A stretch of 64,000 nt of DNA from Corynebacterium coyleae. GTDB taxonomy: Bacteria > Actinomycetota > Actinomycetes > Mycobacteriales > Mycobacteriaceae. The stretch spans positions 1,364,001 through 1,428,000 of the forward strand of contig NZ_CP047198.1 of assembly GCF_030408635.1 (NCBI RefSeq). Reading direction: 5' to 3'. The notes beneath the pieces were generated by a model. It searched no databases. It worked only from the letters and a program-made list of their open reading frames with translations, and was not told where the DNA came from. Shown here one piece after another: positions 1 through 9,920 of this stretch. The translations under genes and the position numbers were made by a program. Positions within the stretch are counted from its first letter, which is position 1; the number at the start of each line of letters is the position of its first letter.

Positions 1-1
1 G

Positions 2-496
2 CGCCAACTGAAACGAATCGCGGCGACCAACTGGCGGGAAAACCCGACCAACATTCACATCCTCGCACCGACCGGAACAGGGAAAACATACATAGTCTGC
101 GCCATCGGCGTCGCCGCATGCCAAGCCGGATACTCCGTGGCCTACTACCGGCTAGACCAACTCGTAGACATGTTGGCGGTCTTCTCACCGACTGACCAAA
201 ACTACCTCGATAAGATGCGGAAACTGATCAATGTCGATGTCCTTATCATCGACGATTTTATGACCATGAGCATCAACCAGCGCGGGCAAGAAGACCTGAG
301 CAAGATCATATTCGACCGCGACGGTCGACTCCCAACACTGATCTCCTCCCAATCGGCCGCCGCCTATTGGGTCGAAGCCCTCCCCGACAGAGTCGGAGCC
401 GATTCACTCGTTAGCCGCCTCAACAACGGCCACCGAATCCGCATCGGAGACTTCGACATGCGCAAGGCCACCGCCCCAATAGAACCGGACGAATAA
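2..496 (+). CDS. istB: IstB-like transposition helper ATPase (3' part)
   Basis: The reading frame is open from base 2 to the stop at 494-496, so only the C-terminal 164 residues are visible. They carry a Walker A motif, APTGTGKT, at visible residues 22-29 and a Walker B-like VLIIDDF at about residues 80-86, followed by a sensor-like TLISSQ. This is the layout of the IstB/DnaC-type AAA+ ATPase that helps the IstA transposase choose targets in IS21-family elements. The annotated-looking GTG at 137 is only an internal codon, because the Walker A motif lies upstream of it. The C-terminus is short and acidic. The gene looks intact within the window. Whether the element can still move depends on istA, which is outside. 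Confidence 0.85.
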   Translation, partial: RQLKRIAATNWRENPTNIHILAPTGTGKTYIVCAIGVAACQAGYSVAYYRLDQLVDMLAVFSPTDQNYLDKMRKLINVDVLIIDDFMTMSINQRGQEDLSKIIFDRDGRLPTLISSQSAAAYWVEALPDRVGADSLVSRLNNGHRIRIGDFDMRKATAPIEPDE

Positions 497-504
497 GACA
501 AACA

Positions 505-529
505 GCCGGGCCGACTCCGTCGGCCCGGC
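505..529 (+). terminator. Strong hairpin after istB
   Basis: A perfect 11-bp stem (505-515 with 519-529) has a 3-base loop and lies 9 bases past the istB stop. There is no T-run, so it may end transcription inefficiently or only protect the 3' end. Confidence 0.5.
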
Positions 530-530
530 C

Positions 531-586
531 CCGGTACCAACTACCCGGAACACAGCAGTACCGGGTCTCCGGAACACCGGTACCAA
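531..586. repeat. Short direct repeats at the IS end
   Basis: CCGGTACCAA occurs at 531-540 and 577-586. CCCGGAACAC at 544-553 resembles TCCGGAACAC at 569-578. Such repeats are typical transposase-binding units at IS21-type ends. Confidence 0.55.
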
Positions 587-600
587 AAACCCGCATCTGA

Positions 601-1044
601 CACCAACGGCAAAAACAGCGCCTTCTCGCCCTGGCATCCTCGCCACATGGAGCACCGGAGGACATCCGTAACTCCCTCAAATCTGCAATCAACGACCCGT
701 CACTTTTTCAGATTGAACTAGATTCATGGGATCTCATGGGTTTCACCGGCGTTGCTACGCCGGACACTTGGGAGCAGCTTCGGAAGAATCTTCACGATCC
801 GACTTGTCTCGCTGCTACCCAAAAGGCGGAGACTCTCTGGCAAGAACTCGGCGAGATGAAGCCAACAGACCCTGCCGTTGCCATGCTGGTGCGCCGGCTA
901 CAAGCGCTGGCGCAAGCCGGCCTGATGCGAGGTATCTTCCCAACCCTTAACCCCGGAGACGTACCACTTGCACTGTCCGATGTTCCTACGAAGGGCGCAC
1001 AAGGATTAGCGCTTCGAATGCTGGCAGGTGATTTTCCTGCGTAG
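601..1044 (+). pseudogene. 5'-truncated gene of unknown function, cut by the IS element
   Basis: The frame that ends at 1042-1044 stays open back to the TGA at 598-600, which lies in the IS end. It has no ATG, GTG or TTG before the ATG at 736. The residues upstream of 736 (for example [15 protein letters not shown] and PSLFQIELDSWDL) read like ordinary coding sequence. The simplest reading is that the insertion removed the original start and N-terminus. A shortened product of 102 aa could start at ATG 736, where GGGA at 728-731 is a poor ribosome site. The protein is soluble and helical, with a motif rich in Leu and Ala near its C-terminus. I do not recognise the family. Its 3' end overlaps the next gene by 17 bases, so the two were probably an operon. 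Confidence 0.6.
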
Positions 1045-1645
1045 CTTCCTCCGCTTACTTCGAAAACACCCCGGCTTCCGACTAGCCAAGTATGAACTCG
1101 GGCTATACCGAGATCTCATTCGCTGGATCCGCCGAGAGACACTCATCCCTGAAGGGGCAGTTGCGATTCCTCACCAACCGGGTCGATTACAAATGCTTGG
1201 AATAGTCACGGCGGTGCTCGCAATTGAGGCCGGGGTTGTTCACCTCGTATTGCCTGAAGGGATCATTCGAGTCGTTGCGCTACTACTGTCGCTGTGGGCC
1301 CTCGTGTTCGTGTGGGGTCTAATCGCCGCGGAGCGAATTCGTCCCAGCTATTTCGACGACAAGACCGTCGTGCTTCGTCGCGGACGAACGCTTTTTACGG
1401 AAATACCAACGACCTCCGTGCACAGTGTGACGGACTCCCCTTCATATACTTCTGCGGTCGAGGTCGCCGATGGCGTACTCACATTCGGCGGTCCTGCCGG
1501 AACAGACACACTCATCTGCCTACATGAGGACGTGCTGGCCTATCCCGATCGCTACCCGTGGCAGCGACCAGTTCCCGTACGCGTTAGGAAGATACGTTAC
1601 TACCGCGGTAACGGAACCAAGGTGCCTAGCGCTTCTTCCCGATAA
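1028..1645 (+). CDS. Membrane protein of unknown function, two predicted helices
   Basis: This 205-aa protein starts at a GTG inside the end of the truncated upstream gene, with GGCAGG just before it. Residues 1-50 are basic and amphipathic. Two hydrophobic stretches at about 54-76 and 79-100 form a tight membrane hairpin. The remaining 100 residues are a soluble, probably beta-rich domain containing KTVVLRRGRTLF and EVADGVLTFGG. The arrangement resembles small bacterial PH-like membrane proteins, but I see no motif that proves it. Expression may have suffered if its promoter lay upstream of the IS insertion. Its 3' end overlaps the convergent gene by 20 bases. Confidence 0.6.
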   Translation: MIFLRSFLRLLRKHPGFRLAKYELGLYRDLIRWIRRETLIPEGAVAIPHQPGRLQMLGIVTAVLAIEAGVVHLVLPEGIIRVVALLLSLWALVFVWGLIAAERIRPSYFDDKTVVLRRGRTLFTEIPTTSVHSVTDSPSYTSAVEVADGVLTFGGPAGTDTLICLHEDVLAYPDRYPWQRPVPVRVRKIRYYRGNGTKVPSASSR

Positions 1646-1871
1646 TGAAGTAGCCAACCCAGCCAAACGTGTTAACTGCGCCGATAATCGGAGTCCACAG
1701 CCACTTCGGGCCACGAATCCTCTTGGAATTGGTCCGAGCGAGGTCGCGAAGCGCAAAGGCCTTGCCTGCCGTATCGATCGTGGCCAGGACGCCAGCAATT
1801 GTCTTCTGATCCGAAGACAAGCTGTTCCATGCGTCCTTGATGGTGTCGATGAACTCATTGTTTTTAGCCAT
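1626..1871 (-). CDS. PLDc_N-type small membrane protein
   Basis: An 81-aa protein whose last half reads ALRDLARTNSKRIRGPKWLW, then a hydrophobic helix (about 60-78) and a basic end, GKKR. This matches the PLDc_N domain (N-terminal part of some phospholipase D-like proteins), often found alone in actinobacteria as a short membrane-bound protein of unknown role. The ATG at 1871 is preferred over a TTG 19 codons upstream. No Shine-Dalgarno sequence is present, but TAAACT lies 7 bases before the ATG with TTATCG 18 bases further up, which would give a leaderless transcript. Confidence 0.65.
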   Translation of the reverse strand: MAKNNEFIDTIKDAWNSLSSDQKTIAGVLATIDTAGKAFALRDLARTNSKRIRGPKWLWTPIIGAVNTFGWVGYFIIGKKR

Positions 1872-2052
1872 GGTTTGAAGTTTAGCCGGTCGGGTTGATC
1901 GTCGATAAGCGTGTTGCCCCTCTCGCAAAATTTCGGATATTTCTTTTATCTAGGGTCCAATGCACAATATAGTGATCAAACACTTGTGCGAGCAATGTTT
2001 AGCTCATTACGGTCACTGGTAACGCAATTTTTACGACCTAAGGAGCGCAAAA

Positions 2053-2919
2053 ATGTTCCCAGAACCGCTACTACATGTCATAACCGAACGCATCGATTGC
2101 GAGCCCATTGGCGCAACTTTCTATCTTCACGGGGACGGATTCACATCCATACTCGAATCTATTTACGCATATAGGATCGACACACGAAATCCCACTCGGG
2201 GACTCGGAGACATCGCAAATCTTCTCGCCCAATTTCCAGCGCCACTATCCACGCAATATGTGGACACCCCGTACCTCGACGAGCTGTGCGAAGACTACCT
2301 CATCCTCGACTACGCCCGACGCGAAGTGACGCTCAGGATCGACAACTATAAGCCGGACCGCTGCACGTTTGATCATGAAAACGTTAAGCCACTTTACGAA
2401 TTGGCTCGCGCTAGCAACACGGACATGTACTTGCAGCTACCGCCACTTCTTGAACGCAAAGTCATACGGGTTATCTCAAAGCGCAACGGCGAGTACTGTT
2501 CAGGCATGGATATCCTGCTCCCCGCCGGCGGAGACAGGATCCTGACCAATCTGCTTTCACTCCGGGATGAAGGATCCGTTACTGCGGAGATTTTGGCGCA
2601 ATACCTATTCCACTGGAAGCCACCACACGTCCAGATTCGCCCCTTCCAGGACGCATTGCTTGGCGACGAATACGAGACGGTAGTGAAGCCACACTTCCCG
2701 AGCGACTATCCATTCCTCACCATTGATTCGCCGGAAAATTCATTGCGCCTGAGCGATAGTTCCGGCAGGTTGATCATGGTAGTCGACGTCAACGAAGACT
2801 CGATGAAGCGCGTACATGAACGGCTGACACAACCACGCCGAGAATCCATCACAGTTGACTTTCTTACCGACACATCCTGGGCTGACTCCAGCCCTACAAC
2901 TGTTAAAGGTCCGTTCTAA
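2053..2919 (+). CDS. Unrecognised cytosolic protein, 288 aa
   Basis: The start is well supported by AAGGAG at 2040-2045, seven bases before the ATG. A possible promoter lies upstream (TATAGT at 1968-1973 with TTTATC 17 bases before it). The protein has no signal peptide or membrane segment and is rich in Leu, Asp, Arg and Pro. It contains several regular aliphatic patches such as RLIMVVDVNEDSMKRV. No catalytic motif or known family was recognised. It is the only gene in the local plus-strand unit besides the HNH gene 33 bases downstream, so the two may be cotranscribed. The setting next to an IS element suggests accessory DNA. Confidence 0.6.
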   Translation: MFPEPLLHVITERIDCEPIGATFYLHGDGFTSILESIYAYRIDTRNPTRGLGDIANLLAQFPAPLSTQYVDTPYLDELCEDYLILDYARREVTLRIDNYKPDRCTFDHENVKPLYELARASNTDMYLQLPPLLERKVIRVISKRNGEYCSGMDILLPAGGDRILTNLLSLRDEGSVTAEILAQYLFHWKPPHVQIRPFQDALLGDEYETVVKPHFPSDYPFLTIDSPENSLRLSDSSGRLIMVVDVNEDSMKRVHERLTQPRRESITVDFLTDTSWADSSPTTVKGPF

Positions 2920-2952
2920 CACTAATTCCGATTGCGTTAAGGGAGAGAAACC

Positions 2953-4491
2953 ATGTCAACGGAGCTTTCGCGCCACGTCGACACCATCTCCCATGCCCTT
3001 TTCGCAATCAAGGACCTCTTTCACGACCCAGCAACGCTGCACTTCGACGACATCCACAAAGAGATGGAACGCTTCGAAGCAGCCTTCAACGTCAAGGCAA
3101 GCCTCGACGCTTTCTTCGCATTCCTCTGCGAGCGCGATGAAGCTGGCCGCACCGTCGGCGCGAAACATCCGACCCAGTACTTACAGAAGAAGCTTGGCCT
3201 TGAGCCCAAGGAGGCCTACGACCGTCTCGCCCGTGGCCGCGACTACTACGGGGAGCCGGCCGTCGAGGAGACCGCAGACGACGCTGCTGATGCTGACCTC
3301 TTCGACTCCAACGCAGATTCCACGTCGGACGATGCCGCACAGGCGGCAGCGAAAGCAGCTGCACAGCAAGCGGCACGCGAGCAGGCGCGCCGCGAACAGG
3401 AAACGGCACGCCGAAACGCCGAGCGCGTCAATGCCGAAAAACAACGCGTGATTCGTCTCGAGCTGGATCGCCTCGTTGAGGCCGCCAAAGGTGCCCGCGC
3501 TCGTCTCCAGGCTAAGGCGCTCGCAGAGGCTCCGCGCCGTACCGTCAAGGACCTGCGCGCAACCGTACGACGTTGGGTGGAGGAAGCCAACCGCGAACAC
3601 CTCGACCCCGCGAACCCGAACGCAGGGATGGAGAAACGTGGGCTACACATCGGACCGCAGCGTGCCGACGGCACCCACAAGATAACTATCGACGCCACTG
3701 CTAGCGACACCGCATTGTTCAAGGCACTCGCCGACAAGGGGCTAGCGCCGAACTCAAACATGCCGAAGGATGTCGACGACTACCGAACTCCGGCCCAACG
3801 GTCCTACGACCAATTCGCCAAGATGCTGAAGCACTACGACACGTGCCAAAAGCCAACAGGTGGCGGCTGTGCGTCCGTTGTCGTCTCCGTAACGCTCGAC
3901 GAGCTCGCCGATGCCTCCCCGACCACGAAGTTTCAAACCAATACCGGCATCGACCTCACAGCATTCGATCTCGTCCGTCTCGGGATGGACGGCACCGCTG
4001 ACTTCATCCTCAGCGTTGATGGGGCGACTTCTTTGCCCTTGAACCTCTACCGCACGAGCCGCCTTGCATCGTTGGCACAGAAGATCACGCTGCTCGCGGT
4101 GCAAGGCGTGTGTGCCTGGACGGGGTGCACCGCCCCACTGACCCAAACCGAGATCCACCACATCACGTCGTGGCTGCAAGGCGGTGACACCAACATCGAT
4201 AACCTCGCCGCACTCTGTAGAACCCATCACCGGTGTAACAACGACTTCAAAGATCACAGAGACAACACGAGTCACATCGAGCGAGACCTCGCAACTGGTC
4301 GCGCCGGCGTGAAGCAACCCGGGTCCACCGGAATCAGGTTCAATCATGCCGATGCTGCGGAAAACTCAGCCGTCAATCGGATCCGTAGACGAAACCACCG
4401 ACCGAAGACAGCTACAGCGAAACCACCACCGCGCGAGCCTACCGAGCCACCACCCTGGGCAAACCGCCAATCCCCTCACCCGCCGTTTTAG
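2953..4491 (+). CDS. 13E12/DUF222-type HNH endonuclease-like protein
   Basis: A 512-aa protein with GGGAGAG in front of the ATG. Residues 1-110 form a helical N-terminal region. Residues 115-200 are very Ala-, Arg- and Glu-rich and should form a long coiled coil. The C-terminal part has an HNH module from about residue 384: a CAWTGC knuckle, then EIHHI, a central Asn in NIDNLAALC, and THHRCNN. These are the metal and catalytic positions of the family. Corynebacteria and mycobacteria carry many related copies with unclear roles, often near mobile DNA. The basic, Pro-rich tail (last 50 residues) is low complexity. Nuclease activity is inferred from the motif only. Confidence 0.8.
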   Translation: MSTELSRHVDTISHALFAIKDLFHDPATLHFDDIHKEMERFEAAFNVKASLDAFFAFLCERDEAGRTVGAKHPTQYLQKKLGLEPKEAYDRLARGRDYYGEPAVEETADDAADADLFDSNADSTSDDAAQAAAKAAAQQAAREQARREQETARRNAERVNAEKQRVIRLELDRLVEAAKGARARLQAKALAEAPRRTVKDLRATVRRWVEEANREHLDPANPNAGMEKRGLHIGPQRADGTHKITIDATASDTALFKALADKGLAPNSNMPKDVDDYRTPAQRSYDQFAKMLKHYDTCQKPTGGGCASVVVSVTLDELADASPTTKFQTNTGIDLTAFDLVRLGMDGTADFILSVDGATSLPLNLYRTSRLASLAQKITLLAVQGVCAWTGCTAPLTQTEIHHITSWLQGGDTNIDNLAALCRTHHRCNNDFKDHRDNTSHIERDLATGRAGVKQPGSTGIRFNHADAAENSAVNRIRRRNHRPKTATAKPPPREPTEPPPWANRQSPHPPF

Positions 4492-4570
4492 GCCGCCTCC
4501 CGGAACACGCCTGCCTCGAACGAACGTAGGTGGGCGCTAGCCTGGCCACGTCTGCCATGATGGCGCGTTG

Positions 4571-6199
4571 CTATGCCAGCTCGACGATCTCCATGTACTC
4601 GTCACTCCACATGTCCTCATCGCCCTCTGGCATGATGATGACGCGCTCAGGCTCCAGCGCCCGCACCGCACCCGGGTCGTGGGTGACCAGCACGACCGCA
4701 CCCGTATAGGTTTTTAGCGCGTCGAGGACCTGTTCGCGGGATTGTGGGTCGAGGTTGTTGGTGGGCTCGTCGAGAAGCAGCACGTTCGCGCGCGACGATA
4801 CAAGCGTCGCCAGCGCCAAACGGGTCTTTTCACCGCCGGAGAGCGTACCTGCTGGCTGATCGAGCTTGTCGCCGGAGAACATAAAGGCACCAAGCAGACC
4901 ACGCAGGTCCTGCTGGCCGGCATCCGGACAAGCCTCGATCGTATTTTCCCAAACCGACTTCGAGCCATCGATCGTGTCGTGCTCCTGCGCGAAGTACCCG
5001 ATCTTGAGCCCATGGCCGGATACGACGCCACCCTCCCCGTCGGTGCGCTCCACCCCGGCGAGCAGCTTGAGCAACGTGGTCTTACCCGCACCATTCGTGC
5101 CGAGGACAACCACCCGGGATCCTTTATCTACCGCAAGGTCGACACCCGCGAACACTTCGAGGGAGCCATACATCTTCGTCAGCCCCTTGCCAAAGAGCGG
5201 AGTCTTGCCACACGGTGCCGGCTCCGGGAAGGAGATGGAAGCGACCTTGTCGGCGACGCGAACGTCGTCAAGCTCGCCCATCATGCGCTCGGCACGCGCC
5301 AGCATCTGCTTCGCGGCGGCAGCCTTGGTCGCCTTCGCTCCCAGCTTCGCAGCCTGCTTCTGCAGAGCCGAGGCCTTCTTTTCGGCGTTGGCGCGCTCGC
5401 GGCGACGCCGGGCCTCGTCCAGGGCGCGCGCGTCCTTGTACTTGGAGAAGCCCATGTTGTACACGTCGGCTTCGGCGCGGACGGCGTCGAGGAACCAGAC
5501 CTTATTGCAGACTGCGTCGAGGAGCTCAACGTCGTGCGAGATCATGATCAACCCGCCCTCGTGCTTGGACAGGAAGTTACGCAGCCAGGTGATGGAGTCG
5601 GCGTCGAGGTGGTTAGTGGGCTCGTCGAGAAGAAGCGTTGTCTTCGACTTACCCGAACCCTGGCGAGAAGCAAAGAGAATTTGGGCCAGTTCGACGCGGC
5701 GACGCTGACCGCCCGAAAGCGTCTTGAGCTTCTGATCGAGGACCCGCGCCGGCAGGCCGAGATTGTCACAGATCTGCGCCGCCTCAGCGTTGGCCTCGTA
5801 GCCGCCGAGCGCCTGGTAGCGCTCCTCCAGGCGGGAGAACTTCGCAATCGCCTTGTCGCGCTCCTCCCCGTCCGTCTCCTCCATCAGCTTCTGCTGCTTC
5901 GCCATGGAGCGCTGGATCTGATCCAGCCCGCGCGCGGAGAGCACACGGTTCCGAGCGGTTTGTTCGATATCGCCTTCCTTGGAGTCCTGCGGAAGGTAGC
6001 CGATCTCGCCAGACCGAGTCACCGAGCCACCGTAAGGCTCGGTCTCCCCCGCCAGGACGCGCATCGTCGTCGTCTTGCCCGCACCGTTGCGGCCAACCAG
6101 CCCGATGCGATCGCCGGGTTGGACGCGAAGGTGCTGGCCTGGTGCGTCGAGAAGCGTGCGCGCGCCGACGCGGACCTCGAGATCATTGGTGACAATCAC
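4571..6199 (-). CDS. ABC-F family ATPase (Rv1473-like)
   Basis: A 542-aa soluble protein with two ABC domains and no membrane part. Walker A motifs are GRNGAGKT (36-43) and GTNGAGKT (about 366-373). The signature motifs are LSGGQRRR and LSGGEKTR, and both Walker B regions read LLLDEPTN. A basic, coiled linker between the domains (around residues 255-310) is the feature that lets ABC-F proteins act on the ribosome. Length and sequence match mycobacterial Rv1473. Members of this class rescue stalled ribosomes or protect them from antibiotics, and which applies here cannot be told. The GTG at 6199 is chosen over an upstream in-frame codon at 6238 because AAGG sits just before it and homology begins there. 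Confidence 0.88.
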   Translation of the reverse strand: MIVTNDLEVRVGARTLLDAPGQHLRVQPGDRIGLVGRNGAGKTTTMRVLAGETEPYGGSVTRSGEIGYLPQDSKEGDIEQTARNRVLSARGLDQIQRSMAKQQKLMEETDGEERDKAIAKFSRLEERYQALGGYEANAEAAQICDNLGLPARVLDQKLKTLSGGQRRRVELAQILFASRQGSGKSKTTLLLDEPTNHLDADSITWLRNFLSKHEGGLIMISHDVELLDAVCNKVWFLDAVRAEADVYNMGFSKYKDARALDEARRRRERANAEKKASALQKQAAKLGAKATKAAAAKQMLARAERMMGELDDVRVADKVASISFPEPAPCGKTPLFGKGLTKMYGSLEVFAGVDLAVDKGSRVVVLGTNGAGKTTLLKLLAGVERTDGEGGVVSGHGLKIGYFAQEHDTIDGSKSVWENTIEACPDAGQQDLRGLLGAFMFSGDKLDQPAGTLSGGEKTRLALATLVSSRANVLLLDEPTNNLDPQSREQVLDALKTYTGAVVLVTHDPGAVRALEPERVIIMPEGDEDMWSDEYMEIVELA

Positions 6200-6253
6200 G
6201 GCTAGATACCTTACAAGCCTGGTCAAACTGCAGAACAAAGTCTGTCAAATCAC

Positions 6254-6282
6254 TTGACGCGGGCTGTGCGCTAATTTATAAT
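6254..6282 (+). promoter_or_regulatory. Near-consensus sigma-A promoter for the CAP-like gene
   Basis: TTGACG (6254-6259) and TATAAT (6277-6282) are separated by exactly 17 bases. So complete a -35 element is uncommon in corynebacteria. GTCAA at 6244-6248 and TTGAC at 6254-6258 form an inverted repeat over the -35 region. Confidence 0.75.
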
Positions 6283-6332
6283 TATCTTTACGTGCCGTCG
6301 GCATGTCTTGTTCTCCTTCCCGAGAGGTTTCC

Positions 6333-7021
6333 ATGAAGAAGACCCCCCCCCCCTTTCCGCGCTCGCGCTGAGCGTGGCCATGTCTACCACGCTGGTTGTC
6401 ACACCTGCTGAAGCTCAGCCGGCAGCGCCGAATTTCCAACAGATCCAGAAGCAGATTGACGCCACTACCCGCAACGCGCTCATGAATCTGTGGGGCCCCT
6501 ACGAGCAGCTGATTCGTACCTTCCCGCAGCTCAAGCCGGTCCTCGATCCGCTGGTCGCACAGTTCCTCCCTCCCCGGAAGCCTGTCGCAGGACCGAGGAC
6601 CACCGCAAATTCTCTCTTCAACGCGATCAATGCGGGCGTCGATACCTACAACCGGGCGCACCCAGTGCCAACAGGGGGGGTCTTGTATTCCCGTCCGAGT
6701 ACAATGAAGCGCAGCCCGCAGCTGGACGCAATGGCACAGCGAATAGCGAATGAGGCTGTAAACGGCAACACAAATATCAACGGATTAATCGAAAACTACC
6801 GGACGCCTGCACCATTCGAATTCCACGCCGCAATCTGGGAGACGAGCGACAAACCCCACAGCGAAATGGAAGACAAGCTGCGCGCCGGCAATAAAGAGTA
6901 CTTCAATCCCGGAGGCTACCACTGGCACTACGCAGGCACCGCGGTGGCTGAGCGTAATGGCAAGTATGCCTTCATCGTCGTATACGGCGGCAAGTCCGAG
7001 TACGGTATTGAGGACCTCTAA
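6333..7021 (+). CDS. Secreted CAP-like protein, out of frame at a poly-C tract
   Basis: AGAGG five bases before the ATG at 6333 marks the natural start, and the peptide begins MKKT. Eleven consecutive C bases follow (6343-6353), and in this frame translation stops at 6369-6371. The downstream frame carries the rest of a good signal peptide (LSALALSVAM... then cleavage after AEA) and about 205 mature residues ending at 7021. Losing two bases or gaining one in the C-tract would join start and body, giving a classical secreted protein. The mature C-terminal half (SRPSTMKRSPQLDAMAQ ... YHWHYAGTAVAERNG) resembles a divergent CAP/SCP domain, but that assignment is tentative. A TTG at 6308 gives an open frame but lacks a basic N-terminus. 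The gene may be phase-variable, degenerate, or affected by a read error. Confidence 0.6.
6343..6353. repeat. Homopolymer of 11 C in the signal-peptide region
   Basis: Eleven uninterrupted C lie ten bases after the first base of the ATG. This is long enough for slipped-strand mispairing. Lengths of 9 or 12 restore the frame; 11 does not. Confidence 0.9.
6674..6680. repeat. Homopolymer of 7 G in the same gene
   Basis: Seven G in a row lie within the mature part of the CAP-like gene, in frame with the downstream sequence as read. It is a second, shorter slippage-prone site. Confidence 0.7.
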
Positions 7022-7042
7022 GACATAGCCTCAACGCAGAAT

Positions 7043-7082
7043 GAAGCTCCCGCGTACCTTTTCTACGGTACGGGGGAGCTTC
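7043..7082. terminator. Bidirectional terminator between the CAP-like gene and sufT
   Basis: Arms 7043-7058 and 7067-7082 pair over 16 positions with one mismatch and an 8-base loop. The hairpin lies between two convergent genes, so it can serve both. ACTTTT follows on the plus strand. Confidence 0.75.
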
Positions 7083-7098
7083 TGACTTTTGTAGGTCT

Positions 7099-7473
7099 CT
7101 ACACAGCAAACCCGAGCGCGCGCAACTGCTCGCGTCCCTCTTCCGTGATGAACTGTGGGCCCCACGGCGGCATCCAGACCCAGTTGAGCTCGAGGTCGTC
7201 GACGGCAGTGTTCGAAACCACGGCTGAGGTGGCCTGCTCCTCGATCACGTCGGTCAGCGGGCACGCCGGCGAGGTAAGGGTCATGTTGAGCACCGCGACG
7301 GTCTTACCCTCGCGCTCCTCGATCCAGATGTCGTAGACCAAGCCGAGGTCAACAACGTTGATGCCCAGCTCCGGGTCGATGACGTCGTGGAGGTATTCCT
7401 CAACCTCACCGACCAGCTTGAGTTGCTCTTCGGTTTGCTGTGGTCGCTCGGACTGCTTGTTCGATTCGGTCAC
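7099..7473 (-). CDS. sufT: SufT-like metal-sulfur cluster assembly factor
   Basis: A 124-aa protein of the MIP18/DUF59 family. Residues 20-110 hold the core, with DPELGINVVDLGLVYDI and the conserved Cys in SPACPLTD. It ends in a short tail with VWMPPWGPQFIT. Proteins of this family help mature or transfer Fe-S clusters, and the homologue in mycobacteria (Rv1466) closes the suf operon just as here. It starts two bases after the sufU stop, so it should be cotranscribed and translationally coupled. The operon ends at the terminator downstream. Confidence 0.88.
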   Translation of the reverse strand: MTESNKQSERPQQTEEQLKLVGEVEEYLHDVIDPELGINVVDLGLVYDIWIEEREGKTVAVLNMTLTSPACPLTDVIEEQATSAVVSNTAVDDLELNWVWMPPWGPQFITEEGREQLRALGFAV

Positions 7474-7475
7474 AG

Positions 7476-9909
<2,434 letters not shown>

Positions 9910-9920
9910 AGAAGCTCCTT

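Larger units (their letters stand above)
1..612 (+). mobile_element. Right part of an IS21-family insertion sequence
   Basis: The window opens inside an IstB-type helper ATPase gene. After its stop come about 115 bases with no gene that contain a GC-rich hairpin and repeated short motifs around CCGGTACCAA, as expected for the repeat-bearing end of an IS21-type element. The istA gene and left end would lie upstream of the window. The exact right border is inferred, not seen. It should lie near 597-615, where the reading frame of a damaged downstream gene resumes after an in-frame TGA at 598-600. Confidence 0.6.

Noticed and set aside
4742-6205. Long open frame (487 codons) on the plus strand
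   Set aside because: It is antisense to the ABC-F gene, which has complete motifs. Long antisense frames are normal in GC-rich coding DNA.
6308-6332. TTG start for the CAP-like protein
   Set aside because: It gives an open frame but no basic signal-peptide start, and the ribosome site AGAGG is placed for the ATG at 6333.
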